A stretch of DNA of 64,000 nucleotides. It comes from JAAOII01 sp965207945. GTDB taxonomy: Bacteria; Pseudomonadota; Gammaproteobacteria; CBDBNL01; JAAOII01. Under the pieces are notes generated by a model. The model had not been told where the DNA came from, searched no databases, and was given only the letters and a program-made list of their open reading frames with translations. The DNA lies in the NCBI GenBank assembly GCA_965207945.1, contig OZ242303.1, positions 372,001 to 436,000 on the forward strand, given 5' to 3'. Made by a program: the position numbers and the translations under genes. Of the stretch, positions 45,314 through 54,438 are shown one piece after another; within the stretch, counting starts at the first letter, position 1; every line of letters starts with the position of its first letter.

Positions 45314-46366
45314 TTAATTTTTTGCTATCTGCGAGAGAATAGCAATTTCATCAACCAGATTCCATTCACTGATAATCTTTCCATCATAGACATTACTATG
45401 AGTTATGCCTAAAATTTTTACCCCTGTAGCATTGGCGTTGCCGAATCTACCGCCACCACTATAATCCCCTTCAAGAGTCCATCTAAGCGCTATCCTCAAG
45501 GGCGCATTAGTATCCTGATTGACGGTTATACTATCTATAGAGAATTTTGCCCGCGGGAACGAAGCCGCATAGCTAATAAAAAATCTTTCAGCTGCATCAT
45601 GCCCATAATCTACTATGCCTCCAGGCAAAAACAAGGTGCAAGCGCTATGATATATTTCCCTAATTTTGGCTGCATCACTTTGCGCTCTAATTTGTGTTAT
45701 TTGGCGCAGATAAATATCCAACTGCTTGCGGGCAAGGGCGCCAAGATGCTTCAAGTTATCTGTTGCTATATTAGCCCTCATAATCTTAGTTTTAATTTTT
45801 TTAGCTGCAGCGCTTTTATCTTTGGTATCTTTGGCTTGCTTATTATTTATTGATGCTGCATTACTCTGGGCATTACTCTGGGCTAGTTCCTTCATCCTAA
45901 CAACAAACTCAAGTGGATCCCAGTTTAGCTGTTTGACTATGGCGAGGTGATCCCGCACTAGCCATTCGCGATAAATCATATTATTGTGAACAGCACAATC
46001 TGCGATGGTATATACCAGCACTCTCTTGCCAGTTGCATTACCATAGATGCCATTCCCTCTGTGATGCATGGTTGAAATAATTCTATGAGAAGAAAAATAG
46101 TACTCTTCTGATTTGCTTTTCTCCTCAGCAGTAATAATATCGTGGGGGAGTAATCGCCTATCAGGGAATATACTTAGCATTTGGGCGGTATTATGAACTG
46201 TATCATCAACCCCCACTATATCTCCTCCTTGGGTATGAATTACCACATCCTTGGCGTAGTAATCTCTAATTTGGTCAAGCCCGCGCCCTTCCCATATTTC
46301 CGCTGTTATCTGCTCTATATAATCGCGCAGATTAGCAAATTTTTTGTCAAATCCTTTCATTTTCAT
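45314..46366 (-). CDS. Protein with two SnoaL-like domains
   Basis: 350 residues. Domain one (about 8-160): WEGRGLDQIRDYYAKDVVIHTQGGDIVG ... MLSIFPDRRL ... YREWLVRDHLAIVKQL. Domain two (about 215-345): AAKIREIYHSACTLFLPGGIVDYGHDAAERF ... KIISEWNLVDEIAILSQI. A polar Ala/Lys-rich linker joins them (about 165-205). Both have the SnoaL pattern of a first helix, an acidic pocket residue and a final helix. It is the first gene of the minus-strand cluster, facing tRNA-Phe. Function unknown; isomerase or hydrolase is likely. Confidence 0.85.
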   Translation of the reverse strand: MKMKGFDKKFANLRDYIEQITAEIWEGRGLDQIRDYYAKDVVIHTQGGDIVGVDDTVHNTAQMLSIFPDRRLLPHDIITAEEKSKSEEYYFSSHRIISTMHHRGNGIYGNATGKRVLVYTIADCAVHNNMIYREWLVRDHLAIVKQLNWDPLEFVVRMKELAQSNAQSNAASINNKQAKDTKDKSAAAKKIKTKIMRANIATDNLKHLGALARKQLDIYLRQITQIRAQSDAAKIREIYHSACTLFLPGGIVDYGHDAAERFFISYAASFPRAKFSIDSITVNQDTNAPLRIALRWTLEGDYSGGGRFGNANATGVKILGITHSNVYDGKIISEWNLVDEIAILSQIAKN

Positions 46367-46481
46367 ATTAGTAAGTTAGAAACATCAATCAATTATACCT
46401 AAAATAATGGATTAATAGAGATTTTTCAGTAAAGGAATATAATTCTACCAACTCAATAAATAATAGCATTTAATATAGTGT

Positions 46482-46487
46482 TATAAT
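46482..46487 (+). promoter_or_regulatory. Putative -10 element for tRNA-Phe
   Basis: TATAAT at 46482-46487 lies 14 bp before the mature tRNA 5' end, the usual distance for a tRNA promoter with a short leader. No clear -35 is visible. Confidence 0.45.
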
Positions 46488-46501
46488 AGTTTTCAATTAT
46501 C

Positions 46502-46574
<73 letters not shown>

Positions 46575-46652
46575 TATAATTAAGTATATGTTATGAACAT
46601 GTACATGTAGGCATGTATTAGACATGCAATTAATGCAAAAAAAGATATTATT

Positions 46653-47336
46653 ATGAAAAATATTTTATTGGTTAGTTTCCTATCATTATTATTGTTAGGA
46701 TGCGGTAACAAAGTGTCGGATAGGAAGGTTGAATCAGAAGATGATCTTGCCGATGATAAAGAAAAGCTAAGCTATAGTTTAGGTGTATATTTTGGCAATC
46801 AGATCAAGTTATTTGAGTCACTTGACCTTGATGTTCTTATGACAGGCATTAAGCATTCGTATACGGATCAAGAACCAATTTTTGACGAACAACAAATAGG
46901 AGATATTATTATTGAAAATCAACAAGAAGCATTACGCAAAGCAACCGAAGAGGCAACTGGTAAATCTGACGAGTTCCTCACCAAGAATGCTGAGAATGAA
47001 GAGTACACTGTATTGGACAGTGGCGTTCAATATCGCGTAATCACTGAAGGTAGTGGGGATATGCCCACTATTGATGACACCATTGAAGTTCACTATAAAG
47101 GGACTTTGGTTAATGGTGAAGAATTTGATAGTTCTTATCAAAGAAATATGACAGCTGTATTCCCGCTTAACGGAGTAATCCCCGGTTGGCAAGAGGTTTT
47201 ACCCTTAATGTCAATTGGTTCCACTTGGGAAGTTATTATTCCCCCTGATTTAGCTTATGGGGAAAGAGGAAGCGGAAGAATAGGGCCAAATGAAGTTTTA
47301 ATCTTTGAAATAAACCTTATTGACATTAAAAAGTAA
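46653..47336 (+). CDS. FKBP-type peptidyl-prolyl isomerase, probable lipoprotein
   Basis: 227 residues. The N-terminus MKNILLVSFLSLLLLGCGNK is a lipoprotein signal with lipobox LLGC (Cys17). A helical dimerisation part follows (about 30-115, with KLSYSLGVYFGNQ), as in Mip/FkpA/FklB. The FKBP domain (about 130-225) has VHYKGTLVNGEEFDSSY, VIPGWQEVLPLMSIGSTWEVIIPPDLAYGERG and LIFEINLIDI. Acts in folding of envelope proteins. The next gene overlaps it by 17 bp. Confidence 0.93.
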   Translation: MKNILLVSFLSLLLLGCGNKVSDRKVESEDDLADDKEKLSYSLGVYFGNQIKLFESLDLDVLMTGIKHSYTDQEPIFDEQQIGDIIIENQQEALRKATEEATGKSDEFLTKNAENEEYTVLDSGVQYRVITEGSGDMPTIDDTIEVHYKGTLVNGEEFDSSYQRNMTAVFPLNGVIPGWQEVLPLMSIGSTWEVIIPPDLAYGERGSGRIGPNEVLIFEINLIDIKK

Positions 47337-48264
47337 CCCCCCAAATCAGTACCCTGTTGCTATCCTAGGTGATAAAACGCTTAGTAGTGATACTATAGTA
47401 TTCACTTCTTTTATATCCGTTATCGTGCATATTATGCTGATAATGGGTATAAGTTTTGCCTTTACATCACCGCAGGATAGCGCCAGTGTAGAACTGGTGC
47501 TGCTGCAGCAGGAAGCTAAAGATAAGCCATACAAGTCAGAGTTTAGTGCTCGGGCAAATCAAAAGGGTAGTGGTGAGGATGACAAAAACCTGGCTGCGCG
47601 TATTCTGCATTCTCCTTTATTGGTTAGTCCCGATTTACGTCCTCAAAGTCGCTTAGTATTTAGCGACAACCTTGCGGCTACAGAACCGAGTTTCAATAGA
47701 GATCGCGGTGGTAAAAACGAATTAACTTCTATCAACTCACGTGTTTATTCTAATCAAGGACCGCGTGGTGCCCTCGCCAATAGTCAGTTACTTGGAGTAG
47801 AGAGCACTCAATTACAGGCAGAAATTGCCAGTGTTGAAGCATATTTAGGTGAATTGGAAAGGGAGTATGCCAAGAAGCCCAAAATTAAAAGATATACTTC
47901 AATTGCTGCTCAACGTGCGGTTGAAGCCGATTATATTCATCGTTGGGTTAAGAAAATAGAAGTTGTTGGCAATTTAAATTATCCTTCTCAGGCAATAAAA
48001 GGAAAGATTAGCGGTAGTTTACGTTTGTTAGTTATTGTTTCAAACGAGGGTAGGATAATAGGCACACACATACTCAAGGGTTCAGGACATAAGATTTTAG
48101 ATGATGCAGCTCGTCAAATAGCACACTTAGCGGCTCCTTTTGGCAGCTTCCCTGATGAACTTAAAAGAGAAACAGATATTATTGAAATTGTCCGCACCTG
48201 GAATTTTTTTGTTGAGGGTGGTGAGAATGGACTTAAATTTGGTACCCAAAGCATAGGCATATAA
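47320..48264 (+). CDS. TonB-like energy-transducer family protein
   Basis: 314 residues from a TTG start. One N-terminal membrane helix (about 28-48), then a long polar periplasmic stretch with a short coiled part (ESTQLQAEIASVEAYLGELEREY). A TonB C-terminal domain is seen at about 215-300: NYPSQAIKGKISGSLRLLVIVSNEGRIIGTHILKGSGHKILDDAARQ and the closing RTWNFF. No Pro-rich region is present, so it is a short-spacer TonB. No ExbB/ExbD neighbours. The start is uncertain: no ATG lies upstream of the helix. Confidence 0.85.
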   Translation: MTLKSNPPNQYPVAILGDKTLSSDTIVFTSFISVIVHIMLIMGISFAFTSPQDSASVELVLLQQEAKDKPYKSEFSARANQKGSGEDDKNLAARILHSPLLVSPDLRPQSRLVFSDNLAATEPSFNRDRGGKNELTSINSRVYSNQGPRGALANSQLLGVESTQLQAEIASVEAYLGELEREYAKKPKIKRYTSIAAQRAVEADYIHRWVKKIEVVGNLNYPSQAIKGKISGSLRLLVIVSNEGRIIGTHILKGSGHKILDDAARQIAHLAAPFGSFPDELKRETDIIEIVRTWNFFVEGGENGLKFGTQSIGI

Positions 48265-48284
48265 ACACATAAATAGATAAATGC

Positions 48285-48809
48285 ATGGAAAATTATAACG
48301 AAATTGAAGAATCTCTCGCATTATATAAGCTAAGCCCAGCTGCTATTGATGCTGTTGCCTGGGCGCGCATTATTGGCGGACTTGGTAGTTTTGATGATGA
48401 CAAGAATTACCTAAAACACTTCTTGGAAAGTGATGAAGAGGTAATCTACGATTTTTTTATTAACCGAGTTGCAAATAATAATTCTTTATTGGAGGAGGAT
48501 GAACTATCTTTATTATTACCTGATGATGATGCGGATATGGAACTTAGATTGCAAGCACTCTCTTCATGGTGTGATACATTCATTTCTTCTTTAGGATGCA
48601 GTGAGCATCTAAAAAATAAGGGCTTTACTGCGAAGATTGACCCTTTCTTGCGCGACTTGGCTGAAATATCAAAAGTAGATACAGCTAATAGCAGTGATGA
48701 TTATAATAATATTGAAGAGACGGAAATTGCTTTTATGGAGCTATATGAATTTGTGCGGGTAACAATAATATCTTTAGACATAGAGTTCAAAACCTTTGCT
48801 ACACGATAG
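48285..48809 (+). CDS. YgfB/UPF0149-family protein
   Basis: 174-residue acidic protein of the YgfB/YecA (UPF0149) family, all-helical. Recognisable parts are LPDDDADMELRLQALSSWCDTFISSLG (the R...L..WC..F pattern) and the C-terminal EIAFMELYEFVRVTIISL. In gammaproteobacteria this gene stands directly before pepP and ubiH, as here; it overlaps pepP by 14 bp. Molecular function is poorly known. Confidence 0.9.
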   Translation: MENYNEIEESLALYKLSPAAIDAVAWARIIGGLGSFDDDKNYLKHFLESDEEVIYDFFINRVANNNSLLEEDELSLLLPDDDADMELRLQALSSWCDTFISSLGCSEHLKNKGFTAKIDPFLRDLAEISKVDTANSSDDYNNIEETEIAFMELYEFVRVTIISLDIEFKTFATR

Positions 48810-50109
48810 CTACTTGCAACGGCGGGCTAAAGTCCTTGAACGTATGGCAACAAATAGTGCTTTGTTACTTTTTGGTTCTTCGTTCACAATTAAGCATGAG
48901 GCATCAAATGCCATTGGCACTGACCATAAGCAAAATAGTGACTTCTATTACTTAAGTGGATTTAACGAAAGAAACTCTGCTTTATTACTAATCAATCGGG
49001 GAAAAAAAGATAGAAAGCAATTTATATTTTGTCAACCTCCTGACAATTTTAACAAGCTATGGACGGGCTCTTTGTCTGGTCCAACAAAAGCAGCGCGACA
49101 ATTAAAATTTGATAAAGGGTTATTGGTTAACGAGTTTGCGGAAGCTCTCGGTGAACTGCTCAAGGGTTTAAGCAAGATTTATTATCCCGTTTATTATCCC
49201 CTTCATTATCAAGGGGAGCAAAACTCTGCGCTCAATGAGACCATAAACCAAATTCTATGTAGATTAAACACCGCCAGTACCAGACGCGGGATTGTAACCC
49301 CCCAACAGATTATTAATAGTGATGAAATATTAGCTCCGCTGAGATTGATAAAATCTAAAGATGAAATATCCACTATTACCAAGTCCGCGCAGATAAGCGT
49401 AGGAGGGCATCGCCGCTTACTTGATAAGCTGCCAACATTTAATTATGAATACCAGGCAGAGGCAGAGCTGGTATTCCACTATCGCCATCATAATGGAGAG
49501 CATGCATTCCCTCCAATAGTAGCGGGTGGAGCACGCTCGTGTATTTTGCACTATACGGATAATAATATGCCGCTCAGAAAAGAAGATTCATTGCTGGTAG
49601 ATTCTGGCGCTCAGTTTAATCACTATGCCGCAGATATGACACGAACTCATCCACCGCGCAGCTCAAAGAATATTCAAGCATTCAATAGAGTTTATAAAGC
49701 AGTGCTAAAGACACAAAAGTTGGTTTGCAAGAGCGCCACAGCAGGTAAGAAATTTGAGGTGCTGCACAAAACTGCAGTTCGCAACCTTATAAAAGAATTA
49801 ATTATTATGGGCATATTAAAAGGTGATGCTAAAAAATGTTTAGCGGATGGCTCATATAAAAGATATTTTCCACATCTGACTTCTCATTGGATTGGGTTGG
49901 ATGTGCATGATGTTGGAGGATATGCCGACCAAAATCTACAAGCAGGAATGGTGTTTAGCGTTGAACCAGGATTGTACTTTGCCAAAGACGATGAAAGCGT
50001 TGCCCATCAGTGGCGCGGAATAGGTGTAAGGATTGAAGATACTTTGGCTATAACAGAAAAGGGCACAGATAATCTTACCTGTGACATGCCTTACTATTCG
50101 GCGGAATAA
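48796..50109 (+). CDS. pepP: Xaa-Pro aminopeptidase (aminopeptidase P)
   Basis: Removes N-terminal residues before proline. 437 residues from a TTG start, chosen because YLQRRAKVLERM matches the family N-terminus; ATG 48844 would cut it. The N domain has SDFYYLSGFNERNSALLLI. Metal ligands of the pita-bread domain: LVDSGAQFNHYAADMTRTHP (two Asp), HWIGLDVHDVGGY (His), FSVEPGLYF (Glu) and GVRIEDT (Glu). It overlaps ygfB and precedes ubiH by 3 bp. Confidence 0.93.
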   Translation: MLHDSYLQRRAKVLERMATNSALLLFGSSFTIKHEASNAIGTDHKQNSDFYYLSGFNERNSALLLINRGKKDRKQFIFCQPPDNFNKLWTGSLSGPTKAARQLKFDKGLLVNEFAEALGELLKGLSKIYYPVYYPLHYQGEQNSALNETINQILCRLNTASTRRGIVTPQQIINSDEILAPLRLIKSKDEISTITKSAQISVGGHRRLLDKLPTFNYEYQAEAELVFHYRHHNGEHAFPPIVAGGARSCILHYTDNNMPLRKEDSLLVDSGAQFNHYAADMTRTHPPRSSKNIQAFNRVYKAVLKTQKLVCKSATAGKKFEVLHKTAVRNLIKELIIMGILKGDAKKCLADGSYKRYFPHLTSHWIGLDVHDVGGYADQNLQAGMVFSVEPGLYFAKDDESVAHQWRGIGVRIEDTLAITEKGTDNLTCDMPYYSAE

Positions 50110-50112
50110 AAG

Positions 50113-51462
50113 ATGGCACAGCACTATGACGGAGTAATCATGGGAGGGGGGTTAACAGGTACTGCTTTATTTGTTGCCTTAGCTGATGATTTCATCAAGC
50201 ACAACAAGTCCCTTGTTTTATGTGAGAGATCCACCGCTCCCATTGATGATAATCGCATGTTGGCATTGGGCTATGCGGGTAGCCGCTTACTTGCCGAGTT
50301 TGGAATATGGGATGATATTCTCCCTCACGCCTATCCGATTGATGAGATAGAGATTACCTATAAACATAAAAATACTTTCATAGTTCACGCTTCAGAAATT
50401 GGCCTGCCAGTTATAGGATGGACCATTCCCCATAAAAAATTGCAAGATATTCTGTGGCAAAGGATTGAGGATATTACCAAAAAGCATAGCAATATGAAAG
50501 TTAATATTCCTTTTGAGATGACGGACTTGGACCTCTCTTATGAATATGCAAGAATTGACCAAACAACAGAAAAGAAAGAGCAATTACAAAGTGGAATTAT
50601 CTTTGTTGCAGCTGGAACCTCTTCTTTAGCAGCACAACAAGTAAAAATTAATTATCGTCAGTTTAATGGAGTGGATAGTAAACACAACATCAAGTATAGT
50701 GATGACTCCTTGCAGTCACCCAGTTTTGCTGTTGCAGCAGTCGGACTCACAGATTATTCTCCCAATCGTGGCTATTGGTTCGGGGGGAATATGGGGAGTA
50801 ATCAAAGCGCTAAACAGCAAGAACACAGCGGAGGAGTAACTCTGGCATTAACCCCCCATATTAAAGGCGATGGTAGGTTCGTTGCTATTGCTTCTCTGCC
50901 TGCTGGCACTGCCAATAAACCAGACGCTCATTTATATAAAGCATGGTATAAAGAATTGTTAAACGAAATAACTGGTGGGCTTATTAATGAAGTTTACGAG
51001 CAGCCAGTTGTATTCCCTGCTCGCACCTATTTAGCCGATGAAAGAGTCAAGGGTCCTGTAGTTTTATTAGGTAATGCGGCGCATAGTGTAGCTCCCTTAG
51101 GCGGGCAGAATTTTAATCTAACCTTGTGGACTATTGCCAAATTAAAGTCATCGTTGCATAGTCATCTGGCAGCGGGTAAAGAGATTACAAATCATACTTT
51201 CTTAGGGGACTTTATTACCCAAACAGAACCTTTACTTAATAATCATATACAACTTATTCACCAAGCAGATAAGCTGCTCTCTTCGGCAAGCGATTCAGAA
51301 TCAGTCGGCATAAACAATATACTAAAACATCAGCTACCAGATAATATAAACACCTTAATTGTTTCAGCTTTTATGGGAATAATTGATAAATCCCCTTTAA
51401 TTCGCAATAAAATATTCGCTAGTGCCGCTGGCGTCTCACGCTTGGGCATTAGTCCCCTATAA
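50113..51462 (+). CDS. ubiH: UbiH-type FAD-dependent ubiquinone-ring hydroxylase
   Basis: Flavin monooxygenase of ubiquinone synthesis. 449 residues. The FAD dinucleotide site is YDGVIMGGGLTGTALFVALA (residues 5-24), the second FAD motif VVLLGNAAHSVAPLGGQNFNLTLWTIAKL. The family usually has AGQGFNLG; here GGQNFNLT, a mild change. Position after ygfB-pepP favours UbiH over UbiF/UbiI, but the ring position hydroxylated cannot be told by sight. Confidence 0.88.
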   Translation: MAQHYDGVIMGGGLTGTALFVALADDFIKHNKSLVLCERSTAPIDDNRMLALGYAGSRLLAEFGIWDDILPHAYPIDEIEITYKHKNTFIVHASEIGLPVIGWTIPHKKLQDILWQRIEDITKKHSNMKVNIPFEMTDLDLSYEYARIDQTTEKKEQLQSGIIFVAAGTSSLAAQQVKINYRQFNGVDSKHNIKYSDDSLQSPSFAVAAVGLTDYSPNRGYWFGGNMGSNQSAKQQEHSGGVTLALTPHIKGDGRFVAIASLPAGTANKPDAHLYKAWYKELLNEITGGLINEVYEQPVVFPARTYLADERVKGPVVLLGNAAHSVAPLGGQNFNLTLWTIAKLKSSLHSHLAAGKEITNHTFLGDFITQTEPLLNNHIQLIHQADKLLSSASDSESVGINNILKHQLPDNINTLIVSAFMGIIDKSPLIRNKIFASAAGVSRLGISPL

Positions 51463-51470
51463 TATTAACT

Positions 51471-52043
51471 ATGGCAAATTACAGCACTAGTGAGTTTAAA
51501 GCAGGACTCAAAATAATAGTTGACGGTTCTCCTTGTAGTATTGTTGAGAACGAGTTTATTAAGCCCGGCAAGGGACAAGCATTTAATCGTGTGCGCATGC
51601 GCAATTTAATGACTGGTCAGGTATGGGATAAAATTTATAAGTCGGGAGAAAAGCTGGAGGCAGCTGATGTCCTAGATATTGAAGCCCAATATCTATATAC
51701 AGACGGCGAACTTTGGCACTTTATGAACAATGATGGTACTTATGAACAGCTTGCAGCTCGCGGTAAAGCATTGGACACTGCATCTATGTGGATTCAAGAA
51801 GGGGATATTTGCGCTATTACATTGTTTAACGGCGAGCCCATATCTGTTGAAGCACCTCAGACAGTGGACATTGAAGTTAGCGAGACAGACCCAGGATTAA
51901 AAGGCGATACTGTAAGCGGCGGCACCAAGCCAGCAGTGCTTGTAACGGGCGCCAAAGTAAAAGTACCTTTATTCGTTAGGACTGGAGAGAAAGTTCGGGT
52001 GAATACTCGCACGGGTGAATATCTTAGTCGTTCCGCAAAATAG
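51471..52043 (+). CDS. efp: Elongation factor P
   Basis: Relieves ribosome stalling at proline runs. 190 residues, three beta-barrel domains. The modified residue is Lys34 in FIKPGKGQAFNR. Lys at this site with the KPGKG loop points to beta-lysylation by EpmA/EpmB, which are not in this window. C-terminal GEKVRVNTRTGEYLSR is canonical. Confidence 0.97.
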   Translation: MANYSTSEFKAGLKIIVDGSPCSIVENEFIKPGKGQAFNRVRMRNLMTGQVWDKIYKSGEKLEAADVLDIEAQYLYTDGELWHFMNNDGTYEQLAARGKALDTASMWIQEGDICAITLFNGEPISVEAPQTVDIEVSETDPGLKGDTVSGGTKPAVLVTGAKVKVPLFVRTGEKVRVNTRTGEYLSRSAK

Positions 52044-52067
52044 TTTTATCCAACCATTAGTTGTTAG

Positions 52068-53012
52068 ATGATAAGAGCGGGCTTCTTAATGTCTCCGATA
52101 GGCGATATCACTGTTGTCAAGGATACAACGTTGGCGTTGTTATTGGCGGTGCAGCAAAAAGGATGGCAGTTGGAGTACATGGAAACGCAGGATTTATGGG
52201 TTAATAATGGAATTGCCGGCGCCAACGCTAAGGCACTAAAGGTCTGGGATGACGAAAAGAAATGGTTTGATTTATCTCCAGCCAAGCAGACACCCCTTAC
52301 TGAATATGATGTTATTTTTATGCGTCTTGACCCTCCAGTTGATAGCGATTATATTTATGCTACCCAGTTACTTGAATTGGCAGAAAATGCTGGAGTGCTG
52401 GTAGTTAACCCTCCAGCGCCTTTGCGTGATTTTAACGAAAAGATTTTTGCTACCCATTTCCCTGAACTCATGCCGCCTCACCTATTGAGTTCTAATATTG
52501 CAGACCTAACTAGCTTTCATGAAAAAAACCAAACAACGGTATTCAAGCCGTTAAATGCTATGGGAGGAAAGGGAATTTTTATGATTAAGCAAGGAGATTT
52601 AAATCTACGCTCGGTACTGGAGGGGTTAACTGAGGGAGGTAAGCATCTAATAATGGCTCAAGAGTATGTCCCTGATATTATTGAGGGCGGCGACAAAAGA
52701 GTATTTTTGTTTGATGGAGTTCCCTATCCTAAAATGGTGGTGCGTATTCCTCAAAGCAATGATTTTCGTGCTAATCTGGCAGCAGGCGGCAGGTATTTAA
52801 TCAAGGATACTGGTAAAGAAGAACTGAGAATATGTGAAAAAGTTGCGCCATTAATGAAAGAGAACTCTCTTTATTTTGTTGGTTTGGATATCATTGGCGG
52901 GTTTCTTACTGAGATAAACATAACCTGTCCAACAGGAATGAGAGAAGCTGCAGCTAAAACTAAGGAAAATCCAGCGGAGTTCTTTATAGACCTTATAGCG
53001 GAGAAACTATGA
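52068..53012 (+). CDS. gshB: Glutathione synthetase
   Basis: ATP-grasp enzyme that joins gamma-glutamylcysteine and glycine. 314 residues: FLMSPIGDITVVKDTTLALLLA at the start, VIFMRLDPPVDSDYIYATQLLE, NPPAPLRDFNEKIFATHFP, KPLNAMGGKGIF (ATP-grasp loop), DKRVFLFDG, and the metal site GLDIIGGFLTEINITCPTG. gshA is not in the window. It overlaps hisH by 4 bp. Confidence 0.96.
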   Translation: MIRAGFLMSPIGDITVVKDTTLALLLAVQQKGWQLEYMETQDLWVNNGIAGANAKALKVWDDEKKWFDLSPAKQTPLTEYDVIFMRLDPPVDSDYIYATQLLELAENAGVLVVNPPAPLRDFNEKIFATHFPELMPPHLLSSNIADLTSFHEKNQTTVFKPLNAMGGKGIFMIKQGDLNLRSVLEGLTEGGKHLIMAQEYVPDIIEGGDKRVFLFDGVPYPKMVVRIPQSNDFRANLAAGGRYLIKDTGKEELRICEKVAPLMKENSLYFVGLDIIGGFLTEINITCPTGMREAAAKTKENPAEFFIDLIAEKL

Positions 53013-53719
53013 CTCAACAAGTTGCGGTGATTGATTATGGGATGGGTAATATTCATTCAATAGACAAAGCCCTGAAGTTCGTGTCACCGCAGGATGATAT
53101 TCAAGTTGTGCATGATGCGCAACAAATAGCCAATGCCGACAGAGTAGTGTTTCCTGGTGTTGGAGCAATCCGCGATTGCATGGCTGCTTTAAAGGAGAGT
53201 GGATTGGATAATGCCATCAGAAAAGCATCTCAAGAAAAACCATTGCTGGCAATTTGCGTTGGCATGCAGGCGCTTTTCCAAGAAAATGAGGAGCATAGCG
53301 CAAGTCAAGGATTAGGTATATTAGCGGGCGAAGTTAAACGGCTGCATGATACGGAAGAATCCTCGTCAGCAGATGGACTTGATGCAAGCAAGCATCACAA
53401 GCAACATGAGCAACATGAGCAACAGGGCACAAGCACCTCTAAGCTTAAGATACCCCATATAGGATGGAATAATGTTTCATTCCTAAATTCGTATATGTGG
53501 AGTGGGATTGAGGAAAATAGTTACTTTTATTTTGTGCATAGCTATTATTGTGTAAGTAAGAATAATGCAATATCTGCTGCCAAATGCCACTATGGAGTTG
53601 ATTTTGACGCCGCAGTGCAAGATGGTAATATTTTTGCCACTCAGTTTCATCCAGAAAAAAGCCACAAAGATGGCTTGCAGCTTTTAAAGAATTTCTTTCA
53701 ATGGAAGGGGAGCGACTAA
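53009..53719 (+). CDS. hisH: Imidazole glycerol phosphate synthase, glutaminase subunit
   Basis: Supplies ammonia to HisF in histidine synthesis. 236 residues, about 30 longer than usual. AVIDYGMGNIHSIDKAL, the nucleophile ICVGMQALF and FATQFHPEKSHKDGLQLLKNF (His-Glu) complete the catalytic triad. The excess is a low-complexity insertion (about 113-148) rich in Ser, His and Gln (HKQHEQHEQQG) placed before IPHIGWNN. hisA follows with no gap. Confidence 0.95.
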   Translation: MTQQVAVIDYGMGNIHSIDKALKFVSPQDDIQVVHDAQQIANADRVVFPGVGAIRDCMAALKESGLDNAIRKASQEKPLLAICVGMQALFQENEEHSASQGLGILAGEVKRLHDTEESSSADGLDASKHHKQHEQHEQQGTSTSKLKIPHIGWNNVSFLNSYMWSGIEENSYFYFVHSYYCVSKNNAISAAKCHYGVDFDAAVQDGNIFATQFHPEKSHKDGLQLLKNFFQWKGSD

Positions 53720-54436
53720 GTGCTTATCATCCCTGCAATTGACATAAAAAACGGCAAGTGTGTGCGGCTCACTCAGGGCAAAGCAGATAAAGAAACTGTT
53801 TATTATGAAAATCCGCTGGAGTGCGCTAAGCACTGGCAATCATTGGGCGCTGAGCGACTACACCTTGTAGACCTGGATGGAGCGTTTCAAGGCAACAGCG
53901 TAAACTTTGAGGTTATTAGCAACATAATTAGCAGCTACCCAAGCATGCAGATACAGGTGGGGGGAGGTATCAGAGATGTTGAAGCAGCAGATAGATATTT
54001 TACTCAAGCAGGAGCTGATTATATAATCATAGGAACCATTGCTCTTGAAAAACCTCAGTTGGTTATAGATATGACTGCACTCTTCCCTGGGAAGGTTTAT
54101 ATATCATTGGATATAATGCAAGGTAAAATATATAGCCGAGGTTGGAAAAAAGAAACCTCGGTTACTCTCGCTGATATATTCAAAAATTTTCTTCATATTC
54201 CTTTGGCAGGATTCATAGTTACGGATATTAAAAATGATGGAATGCTTACAGGGGTTGATGTTAGTGCTTTTACTCATGTAGCACAATTAACCTCACTACC
54301 AGTTATAGCTGCAGGTGGAATAACTGATCTGCAAGATATAAAGTTATTAAAAAATAGTAGGAGAATAGCAGGGGCTATATGCGGTAAATCACTTTATGAA
54401 AAAACCTTGGACTTGCGGCAAGCATTGAGTATATAG
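53720..54436 (+). CDS. hisA: Phosphoribosylformimino-AICAR ribotide isomerase
   Basis: Opens the ribosyl ring of ProFAR in histidine synthesis. 238 residues, GTG start directly after hisH. Catalytic Asp8 in IIPAIDIKNGKCVRL and the second Asp in VYISLDIMQGKIYSRGW are present, with VQVGGGIRDVEAADR-type and VIAAGGITDLQDI phosphate loops. hisF follows by 2 bp. Confidence 0.96.
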   Translation: MLIIPAIDIKNGKCVRLTQGKADKETVYYENPLECAKHWQSLGAERLHLVDLDGAFQGNSVNFEVISNIISSYPSMQIQVGGGIRDVEAADRYFTQAGADYIIIGTIALEKPQLVIDMTALFPGKVYISLDIMQGKIYSRGWKKETSVTLADIFKNFLHIPLAGFIVTDIKNDGMLTGVDVSAFTHVAQLTSLPVIAAGGITDLQDIKLLKNSRRIAGAICGKSLYEKTLDLRQALSI

Positions 54437-54438
54437 TT

